Notes: a model not told the origin generated them from the sequence alone. 64,000 nucleotides of DNA from Notamacropus eugenii (GCF_028372415.1 NC_092872.1:552808705-552872704), one strand, 5' to 3'; shown: positions 43,233 through 54,890, counted from the first letter of the stretch. Translations and numbers: made by a program.

Positions 43233-43505
43233 TGTTGTTTGTTCTTAATTCTTTAAGAGGACCATGACATCAGGGAGGTGATGCCATGACATACAAATGT
43301 ATTGGATTTAAGTGAGGGAGGTCTGTGCAAAGTTACCAGCCTCACTTTCTCCTCCAGAGTCATCTGGGTCCAATGGCCAGATATAGATCAGGGCAACTGG
43401 AGATGCCCCAGGATGCAGTGGGGGACCTTGTTCTTTTCAAGCTAAGGTCTTTAACAGGTCTTAGTTTGACTGAGGCAATGCCTAATCAGTGATTAAGGCT
43501 TAATC
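43233..43505 (-). mobile_element. MAR1-like SINE, antisense
   Basis: TTAAGAGGACCATGACATCA, GGGAGGTGATGCCATGACAT, CACTTTCTCCTCCAGAGTCA, AGATCAGGGCAACTGGAGAT and AATCAGTGATTAAGGCTTAA follow the antisense order of the copy at 60930-61180. Confidence 0.8.
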
Positions 43506-43644
43506 ACATGCACTTTAGAATATCAAAAACATGTGTACAAGTCAAGTTATGACACTTTATAGCTTTGTGTCTTTGGTCATGTCATTTCTAGCATATGCAA
43601 AGCTCTCTGCCAGGCACCTGGGGGAGATTTAAAAAAAAAATTTA

Positions 43645-43760
43645 GGCAAGTCACTTCCATTCTTCAAGTCTCAGTTTCCTCACCTGTATTAGAAGGATTT
43701 TGTCTAGAATATCATAAAAGTAACACCTAACCTTCAAATTATGTGACCCTAAATTAATAC
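43645..43760 (+). mobile_element. MIR fragment
   Basis: GGCAAGTCACTTCCATTCTT, CTCAGTTTCCTCACCTGTAT are the core of a plus-strand MIR. Confidence 0.65.
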
Positions 43761-43764
43761 TATA

Positions 43765-44655
43765 ATAATAATTAATATTATAATAATGACTACCTACATT
43801 CTATCGAGCCTATAAATACTTTTATGAGTTCTTATACATGGCTCCTGGCATATGGGCAAGATTAAAATTATTTAAGTGATTTTAAGTTTACCATTCCATG
43901 GTAGAAATAATGTTTTGAGCTTCTCATGAATTAATATTTTCATTAAGCCACATTTGTCTATTATTTTCCTAAACCTTCAATATACATTTTACTCATTGTG
44001 TGTGTGTATGTGTATAGATGTATTTACAATCTGGTTGTGATTATTAAACTATGTTACTATTTAATATTTGTCCTTGACTCTGACTGATACTCCCTAACTA
44101 ACAGGGTTGACTCAATTATTAACTTCCTAATGTGGCTTACCACTCCCATCTGTTGTGCCTGTACCCTGAGTTTGGTACTCATTCCAGCTGAAATACATTA
44201 AAAAATTGACTGACTAAGGCAAAAGTGACTTTAATTTCAAGAACTTAGATTGTCATTACCTCATATCTGATTTTTCACTGCTAGTCAAGCTTCTGGATTG
44301 CTGCCTTACCTTAACACTCCCTCCCCACCTGTCTAATCTCAAATTTTTATTTTTCAGCATCTGATTCTAACTTAACTAGCAGCTTCCAGGCACTATATTC
44401 TTTTGTTCACACCTGTTCTTTGGCTGTCCCAGTCCTAAGGTCCTAACTGTTTCCTAGTTCCATTATCTACTGACTATGATCTGGGCACAAATGAAAAAAT
44501 AAAGTCACAATGCCATCATTAAGAACCTCCCCCCCTCTCCATTTGACAATAAAAGGATTAATGGAGAGCTGGTTTCCAACAGATGAAAGGCTATTGTGGA
44601 ATAGACATCAGATTTTTTTATCAAACCCAACAACAGAATGGAAGTTTTTTTTAGA
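43765..44655. other. No recognised feature
   Basis: Contains short TAATATTATAATAATGAC-type AT repeats near 43755-43790 and a TG-rich run near 43999-44015. Otherwise unassigned. Confidence 0.35.
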
Positions 44656-44659
44656 ATAG

Positions 44660-44752
44660 GGGATATTTAATTTTTGCCTTTATTTCCCCAGAGCCTGATA
44701 TAGTTCATGGCACACAATACATGACTAATAAGTGCTTAATGAATTCCAAATT
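44660..44752 (+). mobile_element. L2 3' end
   Basis: CCCAGAGCCTGATATAGTTC, ATGGCACACAATACATGACT, AATAAGTGCTTAATGAATTC form the L2 tail. Confidence 0.65.
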
Positions 44753-44754
44753 TG

Positions 44755-45135
44755 AAGGGATATTTTAAGGAAAGCCTTTTGTAATCTGTTAAGTCCTATA
44801 CTAATGTGACATATTGTTGTTGATTCATTCCCCCAAATCAAAAGAGATGTAATTTATGTCATTAGTGTGAGATCATAACGCAGTTATCAGCTTCTTCTTG
44901 CTTTGGTGAAGTCTTTGTGAGTTACTATGGATAACAAAATACTGATCTGGTGCTAAAGTTGTTTTTTTCACACATGCTATTATCTGAATTTAGCTGTCTG
45001 GGTCTCAAATGACAGGTGAGAGACTTCTCATATCTATTCTAGAAGTCTTTCTATCTTATTCTCTGCTGGCATGGCCTTCAAGAATCACGGCTGATCTTGA
45101 TTGTCTAATAACACTTAGAAATAACAATCAGGGGA
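44755..45135. other. No recognised feature
   Basis: No assigned repeat. The 61-codon frame at 45009-45194 is unsupported. Confidence 0.35.
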
Positions 45136-45137
45136 GT

Positions 45138-45270
45138 TCACTCTCACAGGAGATGTTCAAACTGTTCAAACAAATTTGGATGATGAGTTGTTAACTTTGT
45201 TGAAGTTGAATTTCTTCTGGGAGAAGCTGTTGAATTTGATGGCGTCTAAGGTCCTACCCAAATCTCTAGT
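45138..45270 (+). mobile_element. CR1/L3-like 3' end
   Basis: ACAGGAGATGTTCAAACTGT, TGGATGATGAGTTGTTAACT, TGATGGCGTCTAAGGTCCTA resemble the CR1/L3 ORF2 terminus (VFK...D....-type) and its short 3' region. Confidence 0.45.
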
Positions 45271-45717
45271 CTTCTGATTATGCTTCTAAGTAGAACTATA
45301 GCCTAAGATGTTTGCTAATATTGGATGGAAAATATTGGGTTGGAGACTCTGGCCTGGTGTCAAGCTTCTTAGCTTCTTATCTATTCACGCTGATGAACTT
45401 GAAGTGTTAGTGTTCAAAGGGGAAGAAAAGAGCAGAGGATTCTAGAAAAGTTATCTCACTTTTTCTCACTGTGTTCCATAAGATCTACCATGTAATAGGA
45501 CCCAATTTTTTTGCTGTTGACCAATGTGTGGCCTTGAAACATGACCTGGCTTGATTCAAGGCACTATGCAATTTTAAGGAAAACATTTGTTTCTTAAATT
45601 GGAAAACAGCTACAAAATTACTGGCAGATGTTGAGGAGGTTCTGCGTCTGATACAAGCAGGTCATTATTGGCATTATCCAAAGCTCATTACAAGCCACTC
45701 TGAAGCAGTTTAGGTCT

Positions 45718-46425
45718 GCAGTTTGGAATTATGCCCAAAAGGCTATAAAACCATACATGCCCTTTGACCTAGCAATCACACTACTAGCCTGTATCCCAAA
45801 AGAAATAAAAAACAAAAAGGAAAAGGATCTACATGTGCAAAAATATTTATCATGGCTCTTTTCTGGTTTGCAAAGAATTAAAAATTGAGGCAATGCCCAA
45901 CCACTGGGGAATGGCTGAACAAATTGTGGTATGTGATTATACAGAATATTATTTCACCAAAAAAATGATGACTAGGATGCTCTCAGAAAAACCTGGAAAG
46001 AGTTTCATGAGCTGATACAAAGTGAAATGTACTATGTACAAAGTAACAGCAATATTGTAAGATGATCAGCTGTGAATGACTCAGCTATTCTCAGAAATAC
46101 AAAGACCACTCTGAAGGATTTATGATGAAAAATGTTATCTATCCCCAGAGAAAGAACTGATGGCGTCTGAGTACATTTGAAGCATACTTTATTTGCTTCC
46201 TTTATTTTTCTTGAGGGTTTTTTTTCTGTTTTGTTTCACAATATGATGGTTAGGGAAATGGTTTTCATGACCACACATGTATGCCCTATTTTGAATTATT
46301 TGCCTTCTCAGTGAAGTGAGCGGTGGGGAGTGAAGAAAGAAGAGAATTTGGGACTCAAAATTTTAAAATCAAACGTTAAAATTGTTTTTACATGTAAGTG
46401 GGGAAAATAAAATACTTGATAAAAA
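45718..46425 (+). mobile_element. L1, 5'-truncated, ORF2 end and 3' untranslated region
   Basis: GCAGTTTGGAATTATGCCCA, CCCTTTGACCTAGCAATCAC, GGGGAATGGCTGAACAAATT, CAGAAAAACCTGGAAAGAGT and GAAAGAACTGATGGCGTCTG, then the G-rich 3' end and AAAATAAAATACTTGATAAA tail. The 60-codon frame at 45833-46015 reads NIYHGSFLVCK.LK and WGMAEQIVV, part of decayed ORF2. Confidence 0.9.
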
Positions 46426-46429
46426 AAGA

Positions 46430-46835
46430 AGCATACATCTGTTGGAGCTAACATGTCACTCAAAGGGAGAAATATTTGGAGATGATGACTTCAACATTTC
46501 AGTATTGCTAAGTTTTTCTTTGCTTTTACATCTTCTTAATAGGTCATCCATCATTAACTTTAGTTCTACTTAGTGGCATACACATAAAAATTATCAAACC
46601 ATCTGAACCCTATGCATATCAGTCTTTAAGGATTTCCTTTTGGAAGAGAGCTATTTGCCATCTGGTGAGCCTCCATGACCATGAAATTGTCACTAAACTT
46701 TTCCTGGTCTCTGTTTGTCAGTGTGCTCCCTGTAACAGTTAGAATAGTGGGACTATTTTATTTTTGATTTTCAAAATAAATGATCATTGCTATTTAAAAA
46801 CATTTTTCACTTGCCAAAGAGAGGTGTTTAAACTA
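46430..46835. other. No recognised feature
   Basis: AT-rich, no assigned repeat. Confidence 0.35.
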
Positions 46836-46839
46836 GAGA

Positions 46840-47200
46840 ATATAATAGTTCTAAAGAATCTTAGATTTCATCTGTCTAAACCTTTTTGTCCCCTTATTCT
46901 TAACCTCTAGAAATAGGCAACCCATTACCTCTGTTTTGGCCCTTCCTATTGTAAGGAAGATATTGTTTTTGCTGTTTTTGTTTTGTTTTATTTAAATTGA
47001 ACCATTGATAGATGGAATTTCCTCATCTGGCTGTTCCCTATAGCAATAAATCATAGGTATATTCCCAATCTCTGGTTTGTTAAAATATGTCCCATAATTT
47101 TTACCCTTTGGTTCTAGTTCTCCCCTCTGGGACCAGATCCTGTTCTAGAAGACAACACTTTTAACATATGAAGATACTCACCATTCAAGTCCTACCCCCA
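46840..47200 (-). mobile_element. CR1/L3-like 3' region, antisense
   Basis: AACTAGAGAATATAATAGTT, CAACCCATTACCTCTGTTTT, TTGGTTCTAGTTCTCCCCTC and TATGAAGATACTCACCATTC follow the pattern at 5830-6010. Confidence 0.45.
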
Positions 47201-47419
47201 TCTCCCTTGTCCTAAATATCACTAGTTTTGTGTAGACAATCAGTAATGCCCCAAAGAATGAACCCTTCTAGGGAAAGGAGTACAACAAGTTATAATCTGA
47301 AAGATTTAATGTCTTGTGTCAGAGGTGAGAGGGAAAACATATTTGAAGTACAGGACAGGAAAAGAGTCTATGACAATGCAGTCACCATACAGTCTTCAAA
47401 GAAAGTAGTGGTAGAGATA

Positions 47420-47710
47420 TAAGATGACAATTTGCCCCTTACACACAGATCTAATCATGTCACTTCTCTGAGTTGCTCCCTACTGCCTGTCAAAAATAAT
47501 AAATCAATACTTTTGTTTGGCATTCAAGGACCTCCACAATCTGGCACCATTCTACTTTTCTAGCTGGGTTTCATATATTTCCCATGGCATGGTCTTAATG
47601 AACTTCTCCCTCCTATTATTACCCTTGGTAGCTCTCCAGGTTACCAAAGTTCCTTTAACTTTTTTCAAATCCATTGTTCTTCTGGTTATATCTGTGACTA
47701 TTTGCTTTTT
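47420..47710 (+). mobile_element. L2 LINE, ORF2 C-terminal end
   Basis: CAGATCTAATCATGTCACTT, GAGTTGCTCCCTACTGCCTG, TGGCATTCAAGGACCTCCAC and AATCTGGCACCATTCTACTT match the L2 stretch coding TPLL..L.WLP, FKAL.DLAP. The plus frame at 47517-47723 starts AFKDLHNLAPFYFS, which is recognisably this L2 segment. Confidence 0.8.
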
Positions 47711-47934
47711 TGTTATATGCTAATTTGCTTCAATATTATTTTAATATTTTAATTAATATTTAAAGTATTCTCAGTTCAAATGTTCTGTGAAGATCCTGAT
47801 GATCAACTAGACTGAACAATAGTCATGCATTTCTCACCTTGTAGGACTCAATAATCTTTTGAAATAATATCATAATATTAATATCATAAATATAGAGATA
47901 GTTGGTACTTTTTATATCATCATTGAGTTCAATT

Positions 47935-48090
47935 TTCTCATTTCACAGATGAGGAAATTGAGTCTGGGGAAGGTTAAATGACTCATCTAAGGTCTTATAA
48001 GAATTAAGTGGAAGAAGGAGGGTTTAAATACCAGTACTCTAAATCAGATCCAGCATCTAATCCTCTAAACTAGATCTAGTACTCTTTTAC
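47935..48090 (-). mobile_element. MIR SINE, antisense
   Basis: CTCATTTCACAGATGAGGAA, AAGGTTAAATGACTCATCTA, AAATACCAGTACTCTAAATC follow antisense order. Confidence 0.7.
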
Positions 48091-48339
48091 TACAAGTGAA
48101 TCTCATGACTATGAAAGTGGTAAGTTTTCTGTGTGTTTATTTTTTCCTTCTCATGGTATTTTGCATCAAACAAGCCTATTCATGGTGGTGAGAAAGCATA
48201 TTTGGTGACTTTGAGCCACTGATACTTGGCATAAACCAGTTGATTGTTTCCCAATTGTTTAAAAATTACATTTTAAATTGGGTACTCATTGTGGGCTACA
48301 ATATGACCTAGAGGCCAAATGTTTGCTACTTTTTGTCTA

Positions 48340-48475
48340 GCTCATCTGTCATATTTGATAGACAAGGGACTGATGTTCCAAGAAGGGGATAATTTGCCCT
48401 ATAACACTTAAGAAGTAAACGATAGAGCGGGATTTGAATTGATATCCTCTTATTCTCAATCTATTATTCTTTCCT
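48340..48475 (-). mobile_element. MIR SINE, antisense
   Basis: GACAAGGGACTGATGTTCCA, AGGGGATAATTTGCCCTATA, GCGGGATTTGAATTGATATC. Decayed. Confidence 0.6.
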
Positions 48476-48479
48476 CCCA

Positions 48480-49015
48480 GGAAAGAAATTCTACCAAGAA
48501 CCTCTTAGATTCAGTCAGTTCTCCAGCTCTTTGAGGGAGGACATTGAATATTCTATTCATCTGCCTTCCCTCAAAGATTTTTCCCTACCACTGATACTGT
48601 TTCTGGACTCATTCCTCAATGGCGAGAACACTGTAATGACTCTTTTCAAAGGCTTTTCCTTTTTTTGTTCTATCTTATCTTGATGATTTCATTAACTTAT
48701 GCGTTCATCTTTATGAATGATTCCTAAGTTTATTTTTCTAGGCCTAGTCTCTCTCCTAAATTCCAGTCTCATAGCACCTTCTGCCTTCTGTGAGTTGTGT
48801 CACAGGTATTTCAACTTCAGCATGTCCAAAGAGAATCCAGTTTTCCTTCAAAATCTCCCCTCCCTAATACTGTAGACAGTATCATGATCTTCTCTGTTAT
48901 CTAGGCTTGCAATCTTGGTTTCATCCTTAACTCTTCACCCACATTCACTCTACATACCAAATCTGTTGCCAAATCTGGTCATTTTTGCCTTCATAACATC
49001 TTTTATATACATCCA
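48480..49015. other. Unassigned; possible L2-like piece near 48730-48990
   Basis: CATGATCTTCTCTGTTATCT, TTGGTTTCATCCTTAACTCT and CCACATTCACTCTACATACC are reminiscent of mammalian L2 3'-coding debris, but I cannot fix its limits. Confidence 0.35.
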
Positions 49016-49025
49016 TTCTCTCCAC

Positions 49026-49091
49026 TAAAAAAAGAAAGAAAGAGAGAGAGAGAGAAGAAGAAGAAGGAAGGGGGGAAGGAACTGAAGAAAG

Positions 49092-49171
<80 letters not shown>

Positions 49172-49223
49172 GGAAAGAAGGAAGGAAGGAAGGAAGGAAG
49201 GAAGGAAGGAAGGAAGGAAGGAA

Positions 49224-49296
<73 letters not shown>

Positions 49297-49351
49297 GAAG
49301 GAAGGAAGGAAGGAAGGAAGGAAGGAAGGAAGGAAGGAAGGAAGGAAGGAA

Positions 49352-49449
<98 letters not shown>

Positions 49450-49457
49450 AGGAAAGA
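49026..49457. repeat. Long GAAA/GGAA tetranucleotide tract
   Basis: About 430 bp of pure or nearly pure purine. Blocks alternate: GAAA (about 49091-49160), GGAA (49176-49226), GAAA (49228-49293), GGAA (49296-49353), GAAA (49354-49450). The two long minus-strand frames here (223 and 159 codons, [16 protein letters not shown] repeats) are pure artefacts. Long mirror-symmetric purine runs of this type can adopt triplex structures and are unstable in length. Confidence 0.98.
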
Positions 49458-49459
49458 TC

Positions 49460-49770
49460 TAGCCAGTAAATCCCAAGTTGACTGGGCATCCTCTGGCCAT
49501 CCAAATTTACTTTTCTTTGGAGAGGAGAAGGAAGTGGGGGACAGAAGAGAGAGGATAAGCTGAGTTACCCAGCTAGTTGGGTCTCCATTCAAGCAGCTCA
49601 GTCTGCTCATACCCAAACTCCGCTTAATGGCTGTTTTCTGGATCCTCTTGGTTTAAGAGTGATTATCAATAATAACTGTTGCTCCTTCCTTCCCAGCTTG
49701 ATTTACTTATTTTTTTTTCTTTTGCTCATTAAAAGGGACATTTCCTGATTACTTCTTAAAGAAGCTTATT
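49460..49770. other. No recognised feature
   Basis: Short unique stretch between the purine tract and a SINE. Confidence 0.35.
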
Positions 49771-49774
49771 CAAT

Positions 49775-50030
49775 GGACATCACTTTACTCTAAGAGAGTA
49801 CCTGAATAGGGCTTAGCAAAAAATGGTCAAGGTCTCCCACTGCATCCTGGGTCATCTCCAGTCATCCTGATGAATATTTGGTTGCTGGATCCAGATGGCT
49901 CATGAGGATAAAATGAAGTTGATGACCTTGTATAGCTCTCCCTCATTCAAAACAAAGTCAGCTGCAATTCGTCATCATTTCTCTGATGTCATGGTCTTCT
50001 TTGAAAAAGATGGATGATCACAAACCTGTG
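49775..50030 (+). mobile_element. MAR1-like SINE
   Basis: AATGGTCAAGGTCTCCCACT, CATCTCCAGTCATCCTGATG, GTTGATGACCTTGTATAGCT, CATTTCTCTGATGTCATGGT and GGATGATCACAAAC. Same family as 31790-32075. Confidence 0.85.
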
Positions 50031-50039
50031 CATAGGTTA

Positions 50040-51452
50040 GGTACACAAGACACAGTTGTCAATGATTATAGTGTTCTACTGTTTGATAAGACCAAGGACT
50101 CCAACTTCTGGGATAAGAACTCACTGTTTGACACAACCTGCTGGGAAAACTGAAAAATTGTGGGGAAGACACTGGGCATAGACTAATGCCTGACGCTATA
50201 TACCACAATAAAGTCAAAATGGGTACATGATGTAGGTATAAAGGCTGATACTATAAACAAATTAGGGGAGCAAGGAATAGTTTATTTGTCAAATTTATAG
50301 GTAATTGAGTAATTTATGACCAAGCAAGAGATAGAGAATATTATGAAATGAAAAATGAATAACTTTGATTACACTAGTTTGAAGAGTTTTGCACAAACAA
50401 AGCCAATGCCACCAAGATTAAGAGGGAAGCAGAAAACTGGGAAAGAATTTTTACAACTAGTGTCTGTGATAAAGGCTTCATTTCTAAAATAGAGAACTGA
50501 GTCAAATTTACAAGAATACAAGCCGTTCCCAAATTGATATAGTCAAAGGATATAAACAGGCAGTTTTCAGAGGAAGAAATTAAAGCTATCTATAGTCACA
50601 TAAAAAAATGTTCTAAATCACTATTGATCAGAGAGATGCAAATCAAAACAACTCTGAGCTACCACATCACACTTAACATGATAAAACAGAAAAATGATAA
50701 ATGTTTGAGAACATGTGGGAGACTTGGAACACTATTTCATTATTGGTGGACTGGAGAGCTATTCCAACCATTCTGGAGAGCAACTTGGAACTATTACCAA
50801 AGGGCTATAAAAATGTGCATACCCTTTGACCCAGCAATACTGCTTCTAGGGCTGTATCCCAAAGAGATCATAAATGGGAAAAGGAATCACATGTACAAAA
50901 ATATTTATAGCAACATTTTTGTAGTAGCCAAGAACTGGAAATCAATGATATGCCCAACAATTGGGGAGTGACTGAACAAGTTGTGGCATATGAATGTAAT
51001 GGAATGCTATTGTGGTATAAGAAATGACAAACAGGCAGACTTCAGAAAAACCTGGAAAGTTCTATATGAACTGATGGTGAGTGATGTGAGCAGAACCAGG
51101 AGAACATTGTACACAGTAACAGCCACAGTGTGCAATGACTGACTTCCATAGACTTAGCTTTTCTCAGCAATGCAAGGACCTAAAAGAATTCCAAAGGACT
51201 CCTGATGCAAAATACCATCCACATTCAGAGGAAAAACTACAGAATCAGAACACAGAATGAAGCAGAGCATTTTCTCTTTTGTTATGTTTAGTTTTTCTCA
51301 TGGTTTCTCCCATTCATTTTAAGTCTTTTGTGCAACATTACTAATGTGAAAAATGTGTTTAATAGGAATATGTGTGAAGAACCCAAATAGGATTGTATGC
51401 CATCTTGGGGAGGTAAGATGGGAGGGAGGAGAAAATTTGAAACTTATGGAAG
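50040..51452 (+). mobile_element. L1, 5'-truncated, ORF2 C-terminal third and 3' untranslated region
   Basis: Begins inside ORF2 (TTCTACTGTTTGATAAGACC, CTTCTGGGATAAGAACTCAC), continues through the ORF2 C-terminus to about 51240, then the 3' untranslated region with a G-rich zone (GGGGAGGTAAGATGGGAGGG). It runs directly into a GATA array at 51453, so the A-rich tail has been replaced or has mutated into a microsatellite. The least decayed L1 coding sequence in the window. Confidence 0.9.
50624..50971 (+). pseudogene. L1 ORF2 C-terminal segment, longest open L1 frame
   Basis: A 115-residue open frame starting MIREMQIKTTLSYH. It shows C..T.CG.LGTLFHYWW (the Cys/His-containing C-terminal segment), ELFQPFWRATWNYYQ, IPFDPAILLLGLYP and KNIYSNIFVVAKNW....CPTIGE. 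These stretches are conserved in L1 ORF2 downstream of the reverse transcriptase. Sequence of the same type extends upstream and downstream in broken frames. The methionine is internal to ORF2 and not a real start. Confidence 0.85.
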
Positions 51453-51453
51453 T

Positions 51454-51503
<50 letters not shown>

Positions 51504-51553
51504 CAGATAGATAGATATAGATATATATAGATATAAATATATATATATATATT
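51453..51553. repeat. GATA microsatellite followed by an AT repeat
   Basis: About 16 GATA units (one GACA) at 51454-51518, then ATATAGATATATATAGATAT and TATATATATATATATT. It abuts the 3' end of the L1. Confidence 0.95.
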
Positions 51554-51673
51554 CCATTAATCTTTCAAATATCATGCATAAGTCTTATTTTCAAGTTGAT
51601 AATCTATATTTATTCATTTATCTATTTATTCATTTTGAGTCTGGTTCATATAAATACATCTGTTTTATTCAAG

Positions 51674-51915
51674 AGAGACAGGATTCTTCAATGGATAGAG
51701 AGCTGACCTCAGAGATGTCTCTAGACTCTAGGTTTCTTAGACCTAGGTTCCACTTCAATCTCTGTTGTATACTGTCTGTGTGATCCTTGGCACAGGATCT
51801 TTCTGGTGCTCTCCAAAAATATTAAGTAGTAGAGAAATTGATGATCTGTATTGGTAGAGAGAATTTTCTCATCTGGGAGCTCCATTTACCAATGGAACCA
51901 CATGTACAGTCTCTA
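51674..51915 (+). mobile_element. THER2/MIR-related marsupial SINE
   Basis: TTCAATGGATAGAGAGCTGA head, GTTCCACTTCAATCTCTGTT, ACTGTCTGTGTGATCCTTGG core, then GATGATCTGTATTGGTAGAG and CATCTGGGAGCTCCATTTAC with ACCAATGGAACCAC near the end. The 3' half differs from THER1. Confidence 0.65.
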
Positions 51916-51919
51916 TCCC

Positions 51920-52305
51920 TTATTCTCTGGCCCAGGAGTTTTCCTCTATATGCTTTGTACTTATTCTACTACCTCCCAGTAATTCTAGCTCTACATTACG
52001 CCCAGGAAGAACATAGCTCCCTTTCACTTCATTCCTTTTGTTTTTTTATTCATCCTCCCACTCACTGCTACTTCACTATCCTCCAAAAAGGACCACCAGA
52101 GATCCTGTCTGGGAAGAACTAAGTCACTCTTCTCTGTAATCTCTGGGACCAGGTAGCGCCATCTTCATCCCCCTCCTCCTGCCAGATTCTGAAAAAAACA
52201 TAATCAAATGAAAAGGATGCATGCACTAGCAAAGGTATGTCAAATAAATACTCTATTGTTCTACTCATCCACTAAGTGAATTTGCTGACCACAACTCTCT
52301 TTCTA
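51920..52305. other. No recognised feature
   Basis: CT-biased sequence. The 94-codon frame at 51838-52122 begins in the SINE and is unsupported. Confidence 0.35.
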
Positions 52306-52309
52306 GGCT

Positions 52310-52565
52310 GTCAGTTCCCTTTTTTCAGTCATGCCCAACTCATCATAACATAATTTGGAGTTTTCTTGGCAAAGATACTGGAGCCATTTCCTTTTTGCCA
52401 TTTCCTTTTCCAGCTCAGTTTACAAATGAAGAATCTGAGGCAAACAGGGTTAAGTGAGTTGACCAGGGTCACATGTCTTGGAAGTGTCTAAGGCTAGATT
52501 GGAAATCACAAAGATAAGTCTTTCGGACTTCAGCCCTGGCATTCTATTAATTGTGCCACCAGGAC
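52310..52565 (-). mobile_element. SINE1_MD/WSINE-like SINE, antisense
   Basis: TTTTTTCAGTCATGCCCAAC, ATAATTTGGAGTTTTCTTGG, CAAAGATACTGGAGCCATTT, ATCTGAGGCAAACAGGGTTA and ATTGTGCCACCAGG follow antisense order. A CATTTCCTTTTTGC piece is duplicated locally. Confidence 0.85.
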
Positions 52566-52569
52566 TTAG

Positions 52570-53985
52570 CAGTGGGATTGGCTCAAAGGATGAGAAATGG
52601 ACTGGTTCCATAATTTTTTTGTTAGAGAATATATCTTAATTAGTAGTATCTCTCTACCACAGCAAGTCAGGACAATTCAAAGTATTAGAAAGTAGCCCAG
52701 AGCACTAAGAAATTGAGCGATACCCGCCCCCCCCCAACTGCCATACAGGCAGTATTTTTCAGAGGTAAGTTTGGAAGCCAATTTCCTAGTTCTGAAGCTA
52801 AATTTATAACCATTGTGCTAGTCTGACTACTTTAAAGGAATTCTTTTACTCATTCACTAATTCATTCATTACCTCTGTTTCTTAGAATCCCTAGAATTAT
52901 TTTTTTTTAATTCTCAGCATTTACTAAATATTTATTAAATGCTTATTAATTGGTCAGTTAAAAGACGGTGTGAATTCTAGCCCTAGTTCTTTCCACAATA
53001 TCATGTGGCCAATGGATTGATGTAGAATTATGCTTTTAAAGACAGAAAACTTCTGTTGTTCATTAGCCAATGATAAAACCCATAGCCCCATTAAATATGC
53101 AAGTGATTTCACCTACCTGGGTCTCAGTTTCTTCATCTATAAAATGGATATGAATATTTACTAACCTCTAAGGGTTCCTTGTAGGTGTAAATCCACTAAT
53201 CTTATATTGAATTCTTGCTGAATAAGATAAGAGTAGGGGGAAGGGCAATTCTGTTTTGCTTGTTTATTGTGCATTGGTGGTTGGTTTTGTTGTGATAAAT
53301 TAGCAATAACTTTCAGGCACATTTGGTAAGGGAGAGACAAATGGATTTTTTTTCTCAATGCATTGAATAAACATCTTCTGCATGAATATCCTATACTTCA
53401 GTTGTCTCAATACAGGAGAAGTTTATTGACTTATGTACTGCAAGCTAGATTTGAATGATTGCTTCATATATTATGATATGCTACATTACATCGTGTTCCT
53501 TCCTACATCTATAGCCCAAAGACTTATTGAAATAGGTTTGTTTCAGACTCATAAAATATACATGACTTAAAAAAAAGATTATTATACCAAAGAAACCACC
53601 AGTCCTATGAAACTGCAGGCTTGGCTATTTGTTGAAATTCATTTCATTTTTTTCTAGCATTATTCCTGTGCGTGTTAAGGCTTAAAGTATAGTATAAAAG
53701 TGCAATCTGTTCTGTAAGGCAGTTTGTAATAAGAAGGTAGGAAACTGAATTTTTAGTACTGCAGATTGTTTTGTTTTGTTTCTTAAGAATAAAGCTCTTA
53801 TAAAAGAGAAAGTTTCAAAAAGGGCACCTTTCCAAATTCATAAATTTAAGCAAAGTGAATCATCTATAAATTCAAGAGAGTATCTGGGGGAAGCACGAAT
53901 GTGTGTTGATTGATCTTAGAGTTAGGAGACCTGAACTTCTCAGAAGTAATCAAAGACGATAGATGAAGACTCCAAGAATACAAAA
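52570..53985. other. Mostly unassigned; short MIR pieces
   Basis: An antisense MIR-like piece at 52690-52810 and a plus-strand MIR core at 53095-53165 (CTCAGTTTCTTCATCTATAA) are seen, plus a short C run at 52727-52736. The rest, including a 65-codon minus frame at 53161-53358, has no support as a gene. Confidence 0.4.
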
Positions 53986-53989
53986 TCAT

Positions 53990-54890
53990 AGGGGAAGAAC
54001 TTTCTGTCTGATGAGAATTTCTGGAAAAATTGGAAAAGAATTTGGCAGAAATTAGATTTGGACCAATATCTTATACCATATTCCATAATAAGTTCTAAAT
54101 ATATATGCCATAGAATGTAAAAGGTTACATTATTATATGAATATAAAGTGAAATATTAAAAACAGAGAGAGAAATATAAAGAGTACTTTGTAAAACCATA
54201 GCTAGATGACAATTTTTTGCAAGGTAAGATATAGGGACATTCAGGAAAGGTAAAAAAAAGGAAAATTTCCAATGCATTGAATTTTAAAACATAAGCACAA
54301 ATGTTATGAAGAGAGACTAAGAAGAGAAACTTTTGAACAGGAAAATATCTTTGCATCAACTAAAACTGGTGAAAGTCTGATATTCTAGATAGAAGGGGAT
54401 TCTCATACATATTTATGATATATATGAATACATACATGTGTATGAATTTTCTGTGTGACATTTGTTATTATTTTCAATTTTAAATAACGTAAGTGTTCAT
54501 TTACATCTGTGGAGGGTATCAGAGCTGATGAAAGTGTATGGAAGTATATTGTGTATGTAAGAATATATATGAAAATACATATATATACATATATGGGTGT
54601 GTATACACACTGTGTGTACGTGTGCACACACATACATATACGTTTTTTCCATGAGTCATCCTCCAATGAATAAATCATTAAAGTATATGAAATGGACAAA
54701 ATATTTTCAAAGAATTGAAAGCCATCTGTGACTTTATAAAACGTACTCTTTTCCCTTCATAATTGTTTTAAATGTGATTAAATGTAATAAACTCAGACGT
54801 ATCACCTCACAACTGACAAACAGGCAAACATGATAACAAAATGAAAGTATTCAACAATGGTAGTGATGTGGGAAGTCAGGCACAATCTGT
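53990..54890 (+). mobile_element. Old L1 ORF2 fragment interrupted by a microsatellite
   Basis: TTCTGGAAAAATTGGAAAAG, GGACCAATATCTTATACCAT, TAGAATGTAAAAGGTTAC-type sequence and GATGACAATTTTTTGCAAGG correspond to the W.NW, L.PY and later stretches just upstream of the ORF2 C-terminus. After a microsatellite (54405-54650) the match resumes with ACGTATCACCTCACAACTGA and GGTAGTGATGTGGGAAGTC. Highly decayed. Confidence 0.7.
54405..54650. repeat. TATA/CATG/TGTG mixed microsatellite
   Basis: ATATATGAATACATACATGT at the left, ATACATATATATACATATAT and TGTGTATACACACTGTGTGT at the right. The 98-codon minus frame over it is an artefact. Confidence 0.75.

Noticed and set aside
48945-49616. 223-codon minus-strand open frame, the longest in the window
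   Set aside because: It is LSFF/LPSF tetranucleotide translation of the GAAA/GGAA tract, open in all phases for lack of stop codons in a CT-only strand.
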